This document shows positions 7,055 through 15,172 of a stretch of DNA of 20,328 nt, piece after piece. Made by a program: the position numbers and the translations under genes. Numbering within the stretch: the first letter of the stretch is position 1; each line of letters starts with the position of its first letter. Origin of the DNA: a virus. The notes beneath the pieces were generated by a model that made no database searches, was not told where the DNA came from, and saw only the letters and a program-made list of their open reading frames with translations. The stretch is from positions 1-20,328 of the IMG/VR virus record IMGVR_UViG_3300006350_000238; one strand, given 5' to 3'.

Positions 7055-9211
7055 ATGGATTATAAAGATTTTAGTAGAAGAGAAATATTAGATAAAGCCG
7101 AGTACTATAGAAGTATCGGTAAGAAAGCTGAGCAAAAGAAATTAGAAGATTATGTCAAAGCAATGGACTATGGCACTGATGGATTTGGTGTGCCATATAA
7201 GAAATGTAGTGATAGTGAATTAAAGAAATTAATGGATGCAGATCCAGAACCAAATAAACTTCCCACAGCAGCGAAGAGTGATAAGATGGGAGCAATAGAT
7301 GTTGATGTTGTTACTTCAGAACCTAGTAATGCATTGATGATTGCAGAAACAATACGTCAGAATCAAATAAAACAGAAAGAAAAGAAACAACAACCACGAC
7401 TATCATTACCACCTGCTAAGACACCATTAGCATTACCACCAGCACGTCAATTAGCATTACCACCTGCAAAAGAAGAACCTCCCAAACCTACTCCTGTAGA
7501 AGCAGATGAGGATTGGGAAGGTGATCCAATGGATCATCGTGATCTTCCATGGGCTCAAAGAGGTATAGATGATTTAAGAGATCAAATAGATAAAGATCCT
7601 AACATACCTTTTGGTGATGATAAGATACCATATGAGGATGATATTACTCAAATTATGAAAGACCGTGATAAGTCAATAGAACAAGATGAGAAAGAAAAAG
7701 ATGTAATAGAACCTGAGGTATTATTAGATGGTGATCCTAAAGGTGATGCTGCAAAAGAATTACCAACTGCTGATGGTAAAAAACAAAGAAGAAAAACTAA
7801 AGGTAAAGGTAAAATAGGACTTCCTGCTATTGCACCTAAAAAAGGTGGTGGAATGATTGGTGGTTTAAAACAAATAGCAAAGAATGTAAGTGAAGCAAGA
7901 CAAGCATTATTTGATTTTTATAAAGTTCAAAAAGATAGATTTAAATTAAGAAAGAAACTTGATAAGCAACTTGATACTAAGATGGATGCTCAAAAAGATG
8001 AAGCAGCATTGGAAGGTGATTCTGCAAATGATGAAGGAGTAAAGAAGGATCCTAACACAGGAGTTCCTGAAAGAAAACAAAGTGATATTGAAAAAGGTCT
8101 GTTAAAGTCAATGTGGGGAAGTGTAGCAACAATGTTCTTTCCATTATTAATAAGAGGATTTGGAGTATTTTTCAATGATCAAGCAGATGAAATAGAAAAA
8201 CAACAACCAGAAGAATTTGATACTAAGGAAGAAGAACAACTTGCTAATGATGTTGAAAAAGATACTAATGAATTAAAAAAACAAGAAGAAAAGGTAGAAG
8301 GACAGGAAACAGAAACTACAAATGAAACACAGAATACTGAAGAAACAACAGTAACTAATTTAGAATCTTCTGAAACTCAAGATACTAATTTAGAGTCAAA
8401 TACTTCCACTATGGAGAGTAATGTTTCTAATGAACAACAGTCACAAACAGAGGAAGTACCACAGTTTGCTGAAGGTGGTAAGATAACATCTGCACAAGCA
8501 CCTAGTTCTACAGGTAGTAAAAAAGGTGGTTCTATGCAATCACCAAAGGCAGATACTAATAACAGACAAGGACTTCAACAGTTAAGAAAATCAGATCTTT
8601 CTGGTAAAGGTGAAAAAGCACTTAGTAAGTTTGTAGCACCTATAAAGAGTGTATTTAAACTACCAAATATTGTTGCTAAAAATACGTTAAAAATAGGTAG
8701 AAAAGTTTTAAGTCCAGTAGGTAAATTAGCAGGTTCTGTAATTGGTAAACATCCTCTTGGAATGTTAGGTAAAGGAGTGTTTAATTCAATAAAAGGTGAT
8801 AAAGGTCAAGATGGTAAAATGGGACAGTTTAGTGAAGAAAAGATATTAGAAAAACAAATTAAAGAAAGTAGTAGTGTCACCTCTTCATTCAGTAATAATA
8901 TAATAAGTGATATTAAAGATCGTGGTGTTACTGGTATAGCAGGTGGTATTGCTGATCATTTTACTGGCAATTTATTTGATTTTGATGGCAAAAATATAAA
9001 ACCTAATCAAATGAAAAATGCTATGATAGATAAAGGTGAAAGTGTAACTACTAAAATGGTAGCAGCTTTACAAGGTGCAAAATCTAGACAAACTCAACGA
9101 ATTGCATCTAAGCAAAATTCTGGAACTGGTAAGAAGATGCAGATACCTTCTACACCTACTTCTAAATCATCTAAATCATCAATTAATAAGTCATTACAAC
9201 CTGGATTATGA
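7055..9211 (+). CDS. Tape-measure-like / hub structural protein 2 (718 aa)
   Basis: The N-terminal 60 residues are helical and charged. Residues 116-139 hold three LALPPAK-type repeats. A basic region (about 240-310) precedes a single hydrophobic segment at 354-372 (WGSVATMFFPLLIRGFGVF). A long Glu/Thr/Asn/Gln-rich stretch (374-470) follows, then PQFAEGGKI at 469-477, a motif common near the C-terminus of tape measure proteins, and a Lys/Ser-rich tail. It overlaps gp27 by ATGA. Composition is extremely low complexity and AT-rich. It may share the tape-measure job with the upstream 584-aa protein, or be a hub-associated DNA or membrane contact protein. Function inferred only from layout. Confidence 0.6.
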   Translation: MDYKDFSRREILDKAEYYRSIGKKAEQKKLEDYVKAMDYGTDGFGVPYKKCSDSELKKLMDADPEPNKLPTAAKSDKMGAIDVDVVTSEPSNALMIAETIRQNQIKQKEKKQQPRLSLPPAKTPLALPPARQLALPPAKEEPPKPTPVEADEDWEGDPMDHRDLPWAQRGIDDLRDQIDKDPNIPFGDDKIPYEDDITQIMKDRDKSIEQDEKEKDVIEPEVLLDGDPKGDAAKELPTADGKKQRRKTKGKGKIGLPAIAPKKGGGMIGGLKQIAKNVSEARQALFDFYKVQKDRFKLRKKLDKQLDTKMDAQKDEAALEGDSANDEGVKKDPNTGVPERKQSDIEKGLLKSMWGSVATMFFPLLIRGFGVFFNDQADEIEKQQPEEFDTKEEEQLANDVEKDTNELKKQEEKVEGQETETTNETQNTEETTVTNLESSETQDTNLESNTSTMESNVSNEQQSQTEEVPQFAEGGKITSAQAPSSTGSKKGGSMQSPKADTNNRQGLQQLRKSDLSGKGEKALSKFVAPIKSVFKLPNIVAKNTLKIGRKVLSPVGKLAGSVIGKHPLGMLGKGVFNSIKGDKGQDGKMGQFSEEKILEKQIKESSSVTSSFSNNIISDIKDRGVTGIAGGIADHFTGNLFDFDGKNIKPNQMKNAMIDKGESVTTKMVAALQGAKSRQTQRIASKQNSGTGKKMQIPSTPTSKSSKSSINKSLQPGL
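7400..7471 (+). repeat. Short tandem peptide repeat LALPPAK (three copies)
   Basis: Within the 718-aa protein, residues 116-122, 125-131 and 133-139 read LSLPPAK, LALPPAR and LALPPAK. The underlying DNA repeats ATTACCACC-type units. It is a proline-rich flexible spacer and may vary in copy number between relatives. Confidence 0.8.
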
Positions 9212-10494
9212 ACATTTCCGATCCATTACAAACAGATAGTTTTGAGATAGAATCTGCCTTCATTCACCCACATGAGGGTCAAAAAGAGAAGGTTGCTATA
9301 GATGCTGCTGCCATAAAACAGTTTGAATATTCTGAAGGGTTAATGCAGAAATATATAACTGTTACTCTTCAAATTGAGGATAGTACTTCTAGTTTGTTTG
9401 AATCAATTTTTGGTATGGAAGAGATTGAAATTGTTGTATTTGATAAATTTAGTGATAAAAGATTAGAGTTCACAAGACAATCTGCAAATGGATCTTTATT
9501 CATATATGAAGTTCATAGTAAAGAAGTAACTGATACTGTAAAAACATTTGTAGTTGAATTGTGTAGAGAAGATGCTTTAAATAATGCAGTTACTAGGATA
9601 GGTAAAAAGTATACTTCTATTAGTGCTCAAGAATTAGTAAAAGATGTTATAGAAAAAGAATTAAAATCAAAGAAACCTATTGCTTTAGAAAATATATCAG
9701 ATAGTTATAATAAGATAACATTTATACCACCAAACTCAAAACCATATGAAGTATTGGTTTGGACAAGAAATAAATTTATATCTGTAGATCAAAAATCAAC
9801 TAAAACTGGTGGTGCTAATTGTAGTGCAGGTTATTTCTTCTGGGAAGGATATGATACATATAATTTCCAATCATTTGATTCTCTTGCACAGCAAAAACAA
9901 AAAGCAGCAGCATACAGTACTGGAGATGGATCTGGAGGAATGGATGAAGCATTTAGATTACAAGGAATAAATTTTCCTAAAACATTAAATATAATGGAGA
10001 ATTTTGATCAAGGATTTTACTCTGGAGAAATAGATTTCTTTGACATTACTGACTGTGAGGTGGATACTTATCGCTATAATATCAAGGATAATTATGCAAA
10101 ATGGGAGAAAGTCGCTGCACAAAAGGACTTACCTGTTCTATATAAAGAAGCACTGTCTGACGTATCAACACGTACTATGACAGTAGCATACACTAAAGAT
10201 TTGTTTCTTGGGTCTGATGAGGACAACACTAACGACAAGTTAATGTTCCTTGAGACCGTTGGACAAGCGGTTAGTAGATTCGGTGTTTTTACCAGTCAAG
10301 TACTAACTGCTAGTTGTATGTCAAACCTTGAACTTCGTGCTGGTAACATAATTTCAGTAGAGATATATGGTGCTGATGGAGAGGTTGACAAGAACCAATC
10401 TGGACGTTATATACTCTTTGAGTTGCGTCATATTGGAACTGGTGCTAATATGAGAACAAATCTCACACTCGTACGAGATTCTTTCGGAGTTTAA
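9208..10494 (+). CDS. gp27: Baseplate central hub protein gp27
   Basis: The 428-residue product fits gp27 (T4, 391 aa), the trimeric hub torus that carries gp5 and connects to the tube. Supporting stretches are the N-terminal FEYSEGLMQKYITVTLQIED beta segment, RLEFTRQSANGSLFIYEVHS, and a C-terminal domain with MSNLELRAGNIISVEIYGAD and GRYILFELRHIGTGANM that ends near RTNLTLVRDSFG, as in gp27 and related GpD-like hub folds. It starts within the stop of the upstream gene (ATGA). Base composition changes inside the gene: before about 10020 it is roughly 20-27% GC in lines I counted, after that about 35-42%. Confidence 0.9.
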   Translation: MNISDPLQTDSFEIESAFIHPHEGQKEKVAIDAAAIKQFEYSEGLMQKYITVTLQIEDSTSSLFESIFGMEEIEIVVFDKFSDKRLEFTRQSANGSLFIYEVHSKEVTDTVKTFVVELCREDALNNAVTRIGKKYTSISAQELVKDVIEKELKSKKPIALENISDSYNKITFIPPNSKPYEVLVWTRNKFISVDQKSTKTGGANCSAGYFFWEGYDTYNFQSFDSLAQQKQKAAAYSTGDGSGGMDEAFRLQGINFPKTLNIMENFDQGFYSGEIDFFDITDCEVDTYRYNIKDNYAKWEKVAAQKDLPVLYKEALSDVSTRTMTVAYTKDLFLGSDEDNTNDKLMFLETVGQAVSRFGVFTSQVLTASCMSNLELRAGNIISVEIYGADGEVDKNQSGRYILFELRHIGTGANMRTNLTLVRDSFGV

Positions 10495-10498
10495 ACTT

Positions 10499-10726
10499 AT
10501 GAAAACTATAGAAGATCACATTCAACATGATAAAGAGATCGTTAACGATCCACTAGCAAATCCTGCTGCAAGAAGACATGCAAAAGAAGAGTTGCATGAT
10601 CTTGAGGAATATGCAGAACATCACAAAGAAGAAATTAAAGCAGGTGATCATCATGATCCTAATGCTTTAGAATTATTCTGCGATATGCACCCTGATGAAC
10701 CTGAGTGCTTGGTATACGATGATTGA
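10499..10726 (+). CDS. cp12: CP12-like Calvin cycle regulator (auxiliary metabolic gene)
   Basis: The 75-residue product ends in a clear CP12 C-terminus: HHDPNALELFCDMHPDEPEC followed by LVYDD, with the Cys pair C61 and C70 eight residues apart. CP12 bridges and inactivates GAPDH and phosphoribulokinase, slowing carbon fixation. Phage versions are thought to push host flux toward the pentose phosphate pathway to make NADPH and nucleotides. The N-terminal Cys pair of full-length host CP12 is absent. The N-terminal half is acidic and helical (KTIEDHIQHDKE, HDLEEYAEHH). A GGAG Shine-Dalgarno lies nine bases before the ATG, inside the end of gp27, and the TGA overlaps the gp5 start by one base. 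It is thus co-expressed with hub proteins, presumably late. Confidence 0.9.
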   Translation: MKTIEDHIQHDKEIVNDPLANPAARRHAKEELHDLEEYAEHHKEEIKAGDHHDPNALELFCDMHPDEPECLVYDD

Positions 10727-12855
10727 TGGCAGTTGCTAATACACTAGAATCTAATTATTGGTTTGGAGCACAAGGCAATCGTCTTTGGGTTGGTCAAGTC
10801 GAGGGGGATGGTGCTATTGATATAGATCATGAAGATCTGATTGATAAGCAAGAAAATAACAGAGTTAAAGTAAGAATCATGGGTTATCATGCTCGTGATC
10901 GACAAACCTTACCGCCTGAGGATTTACCTTGGGCAACTGTTATGATGCCTACTAGTGCTCCACAATGGCACAAGAGTCAAGGATCAATTCATGGACTAGG
11001 AATTGGTGCATGGGTCATTGGTACATTTATGGATGGAGAAAGTGCCCAACAACCTTTGGTTTTTGGGTCTCTTGGTGTGGTTGAAAAAGGTAACACGTAT
11101 ACTGATGTAGCAGGTAATTTAGGACTAAGTAATAACTATGAACCAACACGTGCAGACACTGCTGCTAACAATAAACCTGCAGAAGGTGGAGGAACAGTAG
11201 GACCCTCAGGTAGAGGAGAACAAACAGGTAAGAATAGTGTTAATGATAAACAACAATTAGATGTAGAAAAGATTACATTTTCAGTATCAAATGGAAAATG
11301 TGGTCATAGACCAGAATCTGAGTTTCAAAGAATACTTGGTGAATTATTTACAAAGAAACGTAGCAATGATATAGTTGGGGATTTATTGATTGATAAGGTA
11401 ACTGGTAAAATAACCAATAAAGCTGAATTAACAAGATCTTATGTATCAAGATTACAACAAGTTTCTAATGGTATTTTAGGTGATACTAAACAAGTAATAC
11501 TATATGAATTAAAGAAGTTCTTCCAAGAGAATGTTCTTACACCATTAACTAAAGCATTAAATTTAACTCCTGATAAAGATCCTACTGTTGTATTCAATGC
11601 TAGTGAAATATTTGACACATTTATGGAGATTGTTAAGTGTCTTTTTGATAATCTTGCCAAGCAGTTATTAGGAACTCTTACTGATATGGTAAATGATTTG
11701 TTTGATAATATACTTAATGCTGGTTTCTGTGTTGCTAGAGATTTAACTGAATTATTAGTATCATTAATTGGTGATGGTATTCAATCTGCATTAGATGCAA
11801 TCAGTAATGCAGCATCAATTATACAATCTAAAGGAAGTTATGAAGTTGGATTCTTAGATAAGTTAGGAGATACACTACAACAGTTCTGTAATATAGATTT
11901 TTCTTGTTTTACAGGAACTGGAGAGTATACAACTAAAGAAGGAGATAGACCAGATAATTTTGTTGATTCATTATTTAATAGAGTAGAAGCATTTGGTGAA
12001 GATGTTGTACCATCATTATTTGGTGACGCTTCTTTCTTCAAGGATATGGATAGTACTAGAATTAAAAATGGTGCTAAAGCAACTGATAGAGTTATAAACT
12101 GTTCTAAAGCAAATGATACATTAATACCTGCATTTCCTAATACATTCTTTACTGGTTGGCAAGGAACACCAGGATCTGGAATAACTCAACCAGTAGCAAT
12201 ACCTGCAATTAATCATGTAGGACAGGTTGTTGGTATTAACGTTACTAATGGTGGTGGTGGTCTAAAAACACCACCAAGTGTTTCTGTAATATCTTATGCA
12301 GGTTATGGTGATGGTGCTACAGCAATATCACGAATAAAAGATGGAAAAGTAGTAGATGTAGTCGTTACTAAAAATGGTGGTGGTTATCCATATTTTGATG
12401 GATCTGTATCTAACAATCCTTTAAAACTTGACGATAATGGAGATCCATTGTATGATCAAATGTATGGTATAGATGTAGAGAATCCATACTGGATTGGTAT
12501 TATAACTTTTGCTCAACCACCTGCAATATTTAATGCAGGATATGGTTTAACTGCTGGCACCAAAGTTTGTGTCAAGAAAGGTAAAAAAGAAACTGCTAAT
12601 CCTATTTTACCAGAGTTCCATCCTATAATGGATAATGGTAAATTAGTATCACTAAAGATTATTAAAGAAGGATTTGGGTTTACTGCTCAACCTGAGATAT
12701 ATCTTTGTGGTGAAGGTGATGTTGGTGGACTACGATCTGCTGTAATAGTACCAGTAATTAACTATGTTCCTAGAAAAGATGTTGAAAATTACATCACAGA
12801 TTATGCTAGATATCAAACAATCATTGATTGTGTCGGTCATCCTGGAGATCAATAA
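10726..12855 (+). CDS. gp5: Baseplate hub protein gp5, OB-fold type without lysozyme domain
   Basis: I chose ATG 10726 (overlapping the cp12 TGA) rather than TTG 10723, giving 709 residues. Residues about 45-117 are the gp5-type OB fold: NRVKVRIMGYHARDR, LPWATVMMPTS, then GSIHGLGIGAWVIGTF and LVFGSLG. In T4 this domain binds gp27. No lysozyme domain with its Glu-Asp-Thr catalytic set can be seen after it. A long amphipathic helical region (about 230-370) follows instead, then three Gly-rich beta repeats (about 495-520, 541-562 and 638-662). The C-terminal beta-helix of T4 gp5 is missing and is encoded by the next gene. The stop overlaps that gene by one base. Confidence 0.85.
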   Translation: MAVANTLESNYWFGAQGNRLWVGQVEGDGAIDIDHEDLIDKQENNRVKVRIMGYHARDRQTLPPEDLPWATVMMPTSAPQWHKSQGSIHGLGIGAWVIGTFMDGESAQQPLVFGSLGVVEKGNTYTDVAGNLGLSNNYEPTRADTAANNKPAEGGGTVGPSGRGEQTGKNSVNDKQQLDVEKITFSVSNGKCGHRPESEFQRILGELFTKKRSNDIVGDLLIDKVTGKITNKAELTRSYVSRLQQVSNGILGDTKQVILYELKKFFQENVLTPLTKALNLTPDKDPTVVFNASEIFDTFMEIVKCLFDNLAKQLLGTLTDMVNDLFDNILNAGFCVARDLTELLVSLIGDGIQSALDAISNAASIIQSKGSYEVGFLDKLGDTLQQFCNIDFSCFTGTGEYTTKEGDRPDNFVDSLFNRVEAFGEDVVPSLFGDASFFKDMDSTRIKNGAKATDRVINCSKANDTLIPAFPNTFFTGWQGTPGSGITQPVAIPAINHVGQVVGINVTNGGGGLKTPPSVSVISYAGYGDGATAISRIKDGKVVDVVVTKNGGGYPYFDGSVSNNPLKLDDNGDPLYDQMYGIDVENPYWIGIITFAQPPAIFNAGYGLTAGTKVCVKKGKKETANPILPEFHPIMDNGKLVSLKIIKEGFGFTAQPEIYLCGEGDVGGLRSAVIVPVINYVPRKDVENYITDYARYQTIIDCVGHPGDQ

Positions 12856-13775
12856 TGGCAATAGATCCTAAGACACAAGAAGTATTAAATTTTCTCGCTG
12901 AAAATAATGACGGTGGAGAAAAGAAATATCCTTATAATAGAACTACACAATATTCATGTGGTCATAAGATAGAGTTCTATGAAGAGAAAGGTGAGGAACA
13001 TATACAGATAAGACATGGAACTACTGGGTCTTATATTAAGATGTATCCTACTGGTGATATACAAATTCATTCACCTGCAAGAGATATAAACATCGTTGCT
13101 GCTAGAAATATTCATGTTAAAACTGGTGAGAAAGTAGATACAGAACAAAAGGATGCTAGTGATAGATTTGTATTACATGTAGTTGGTAATGCTCATCTTG
13201 ATGTTGAAGGTGATATGCACACTCATGTACGTGGTAATAGACATGATAAAGTAGATGGCTTGTACACACTTGATGTTGGTGATAAGTATATCATTAACAT
13301 GGCAGAGGGTGGTGTAAATGCTAGAGGAACATATCAGGTAGATGTAAACAAATATAATTTAGATGGTGCTTATTTGTTTCGTAATTTAAAGAAAGGTGGA
13401 GTCATGAAAGATTCCTTTGATGGAACATATATTATTGAGCAAACAAGTAAAGGAGGAGTTCTTCAACTTAAAAGTGAAGGTGATATGCAAATAGATGTTA
13501 AGGGTCATATGAGAACAACTGTTAAGAGTAATTCAATAAATGACATAACTGGTAAAGTTGAATGGAACGTAGGTGGCAAAAGGGTTATTGGTGCTCCAAC
13601 TGGTCAAGCTAGTGGTTCAATAGGGGCATCCACACCTTCATTCAATATTACTACCTCATCTGGTAAAATAAATATATCAGCAGCAGGGCAATTCGGGATG
13701 GATTGTGGAAGCACCTCCTTGTTTGATTCTGGAGGAAATATGGAGCATAAAGCACCTCGTATCGACCTCAACTAA
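12855..13775 (+). CDS. Beta-helical central spike protein (separate gp5 C-terminal needle)
   Basis: The start at ATG 12855 overlaps the gp5 TAA (TAATG) and gives 306 residues; an in-frame upstream extension would run into gp5 with no start signal. Residues 47-75 (GEEHIQIRHGTTGSYIKMYP then TGDIQIHSPARDI) resemble the linker into Vgr/gp5 spike domains. From about 76 on there are many short beta repeats such as NIHVKTGEKV, HLDVEGDMHTHVRGNRHDKV, LDVGDKYIIN and GDMQIDVKGHMRTTVKSN, typical of triple-stranded beta-helix needles. The end (FDSGGNMEHKAPRIDLN) is a usual spike tip. It would trimerise below gp5 and be capped by the PAAR protein encoded at 14883. Confidence 0.82.
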   Translation: MAIDPKTQEVLNFLAENNDGGEKKYPYNRTTQYSCGHKIEFYEEKGEEHIQIRHGTTGSYIKMYPTGDIQIHSPARDINIVAARNIHVKTGEKVDTEQKDASDRFVLHVVGNAHLDVEGDMHTHVRGNRHDKVDGLYTLDVGDKYIINMAEGGVNARGTYQVDVNKYNLDGAYLFRNLKKGGVMKDSFDGTYIIEQTSKGGVLQLKSEGDMQIDVKGHMRTTVKSNSINDITGKVEWNVGGKRVIGAPTGQASGSIGASTPSFNITTSSGKINISAAGQFGMDCGSTSLFDSGGNMEHKAPRIDLN

Positions 13776-13777
13776 TC

Positions 13778-13990
13778 ATGAACGATGTAACTGGTCACTT
13801 TGAAATATTAGTAGATGGTAACTTAAAGACCTATAATCGTATAGGTGACATACCTTTAATAATAGATAATGTTATAAAGTTTCAACCAGATATACCTGAT
13901 GGTCCTCATACTGAGGAACAACACAATGAGTATGCCAAGTATTCTTGGTATCTTCAACAGATAATGGGTAGAGAGACAAATGGCAGTTAG
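13778..13990 (+). CDS. Small hypothetical protein (70 aa)
   Basis: The frame starts two bases after the spike stop and ends 11 bases inside the next gene. The 70-residue product begins with a beta-like FEILVDGNLKTYNRIGDIP segment and has a helical, aromatic second half (EYAKYSWYLQQIMGRE). There is no known motif. Position between the spike and PAAR genes suggests a small baseplate or hub accessory protein, but that is inference. Confidence 0.7.
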   Translation: MNDVTGHFEILVDGNLKTYNRIGDIPLIIDNVIKFQPDIPDGPHTEEQHNEYAKYSWYLQQIMGRETNGS

Positions 13991-14546
13991 CATAACATGT
14001 TCACCAGCAGGTGAACTTCCTAATTCTCAGTTCGCTGATAAGGAAAGACCTGACTATACATTAAACCATACTGTCTCTGCTAGTACAAACACTGTAAGTG
14101 GTCAAAATGCAAATTGGTCTGTTACAAGTACTAACTGTACTGCAGTAACATATTCTTATTATAATTCATCTGATACAGTAGTAGGTGGAGCAACTGACTT
14201 ATCAAGTACGTTGACAATTACACCTGGTACTACAAGTGTTAGCATCTCTGGGACTTTTGATGATCCGTTTTCTGATAGTTTTACCTATGTTGATAAGGGT
14301 GGTACTAATTTAGTAGACACTCCTACTACTGTTATTGGTGTTGCTAATGTGCCACCGAACAAGGAATTCTATTTTCTCGATCAAGACACTCGGTATTATG
14401 TTCTTGTAACATTTACCATAGAAGTAGTCGAAACTGCTCCTAGTCCAAGTACAGACGAGAACACTGTTACTCGAACTGCTACGTTAAGAGTAGAGAATGA
14501 ATGGGAAGGAATACGATCATTTGTAGATACCTATTACGACACATGA
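13980..14546 (+). CDS. Beta-rich structural protein of unknown function (188 aa)
   Basis: The 188-residue product is rich in Thr, Ser, Val and Asn, with alternating beta strands (LTITPGTTSVSISGTFDD, YYVLVTFTIEVVET, VTRTATLRVENEW), suggesting one or two Ig-like or beta-sandwich domains. There is no signal peptide or membrane segment. It overlaps the preceding frame by 11 nt and the next by ATGA. The setting in a spike/PAAR cluster suggests a virion protein, perhaps a decoration of the baseplate. No family recognised. Confidence 0.72.
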   Translation: MAVSITCSPAGELPNSQFADKERPDYTLNHTVSASTNTVSGQNANWSVTSTNCTAVTYSYYNSSDTVVGGATDLSSTLTITPGTTSVSISGTFDDPFSDSFTYVDKGGTNLVDTPTTVIGVANVPPNKEFYFLDQDTRYYVLVTFTIEVVETAPSPSTDENTVTRTATLRVENEWEGIRSFVDTYYDT

Positions 14547-14707
14547 ACGGACGACTAGACAAAGTAGCAATGACCAACAGGTTAATGCAACTCAAAAGAG
14601 AACTACACTACAAGTGTGAGATCGGAGAGAAAGGTAAATGGGAATGTATAGGAGCGAATGAGTACCTTAATAGATGCTTTGATGTACTTGACGAGTATTG
14701 GCAATGA
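14543..14707 (+). CDS. Small cysteine-containing hypothetical protein (54 aa)
   Basis: I chose ATG 14543, which overlaps the previous stop (ATGA), rather than an upstream in-frame start inside the preceding gene. The 54-residue product is helical with C25, C35 and C45 exactly ten residues apart and a GKWECIGANEYLNRCFDVLD segment. It is tightly packed in the operon and overlaps the next gene by ATGA. Function unknown. Confidence 0.68.
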   Translation: MNGRLDKVAMTNRLMQLKRELHYKCEIGEKGKWECIGANEYLNRCFDVLDEYWQ

Positions 14708-14904
14708 ATATGGGAATAAAAGCATCAGACAAGTTACCTTATGACCAGTGGTTCGATGAGAACCCTCTTAAGGATACTAAATACATAGAGAAGGCAGAAT
14801 ATGAAAAGTGTGACATTTCAATACATAAACAGATGTATGATTTTGCAACAGCAGCAATCAAAAAATTGGGAGGATCTGAAGAATGCCAGCAGTTACAAGA
14901 GTAG
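14704..14904 (+). CDS. Small hypothetical protein (66 aa)
   Basis: I chose ATG 14704 (ATGA overlap) over TTG 14698. The 66-residue product is charged and helical (DKLPYDQWFDENPLKDTKYI, then HKQMYDFATAAIKKL). Its 3' end overlaps the PAAR gene by 22 nt and supplies that gene's Shine-Dalgarno, so the two are coupled. No known motif. Confidence 0.66.
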   Translation: MNMGIKASDKLPYDQWFDENPLKDTKYIEKAEYEKCDISIHKQMYDFATAAIKKLGGSEECQQLQE

Positions 14905-15164
14905 GAGATCCTGAGAATGTTCATTGCTCAGGTATGGTACGAGCCGCTGGTAGCGGTAATGTATTTTGCAATGGTATCTCAGTGAGTAGACAAGGAGATA
15001 AAAATACAGTACACACAAAACCTGGTGATCCATGCCCTCCACATTCTAGTAGTATAAGTAGTGGTAGTTCTACGGTCTTTGTAAATGGCAAAGGATGTGG
15101 TAGAATAGGGGACCCGACCTGTACATCTGTGTCAGGAGGGAGTAGTAACGTATTTGCAAATTAG
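14883..15164 (+). CDS. PAAR-repeat spike tip protein (gp5.4-like)
   Basis: The 93-residue product has the PAAR pattern: MPAVTRVGDPENVHC at the start, GSGNVFCNG at 23-31, RQGDKNTVH at 36-44, CPPHSSSISSGSSTVFVNGK and GRIGDPTC at 73-80. Such proteins form a sharp cone on the beta-helix needle and bind a metal ion with His/Cys residues (candidates H14, H44, H54, C80). In T4 the equivalent is gp5.4. The start follows a good GGGAGGA Shine-Dalgarno at 14868-14874. It completes the puncturing device made by gp5 and the spike gene. Confidence 0.9.
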   Translation: MPAVTRVGDPENVHCSGMVRAAGSGNVFCNGISVSRQGDKNTVHTKPGDPCPPHSSSISSGSSTVFVNGKGCGRIGDPTCTSVSGGSSNVFAN

Positions 15165-15172
15165 AGGTTAAA

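Noticed and set aside
10723-10725. TTG start for gp5 and other upstream alternative starts (12828, 14501, 14698, 15425)
   Set aside because: In each case an ATG overlapping or adjacent to the previous stop codon fits the coupling pattern of the operon better and matches the natural N-terminus of the family where known.
11000-12200. Lysozyme domain expected in gp5
   Set aside because: I looked for the T4 lysozyme-type Glu, Asp, Thr arrangement and its surrounding sequence and found only helical, non-catalytic sequence.
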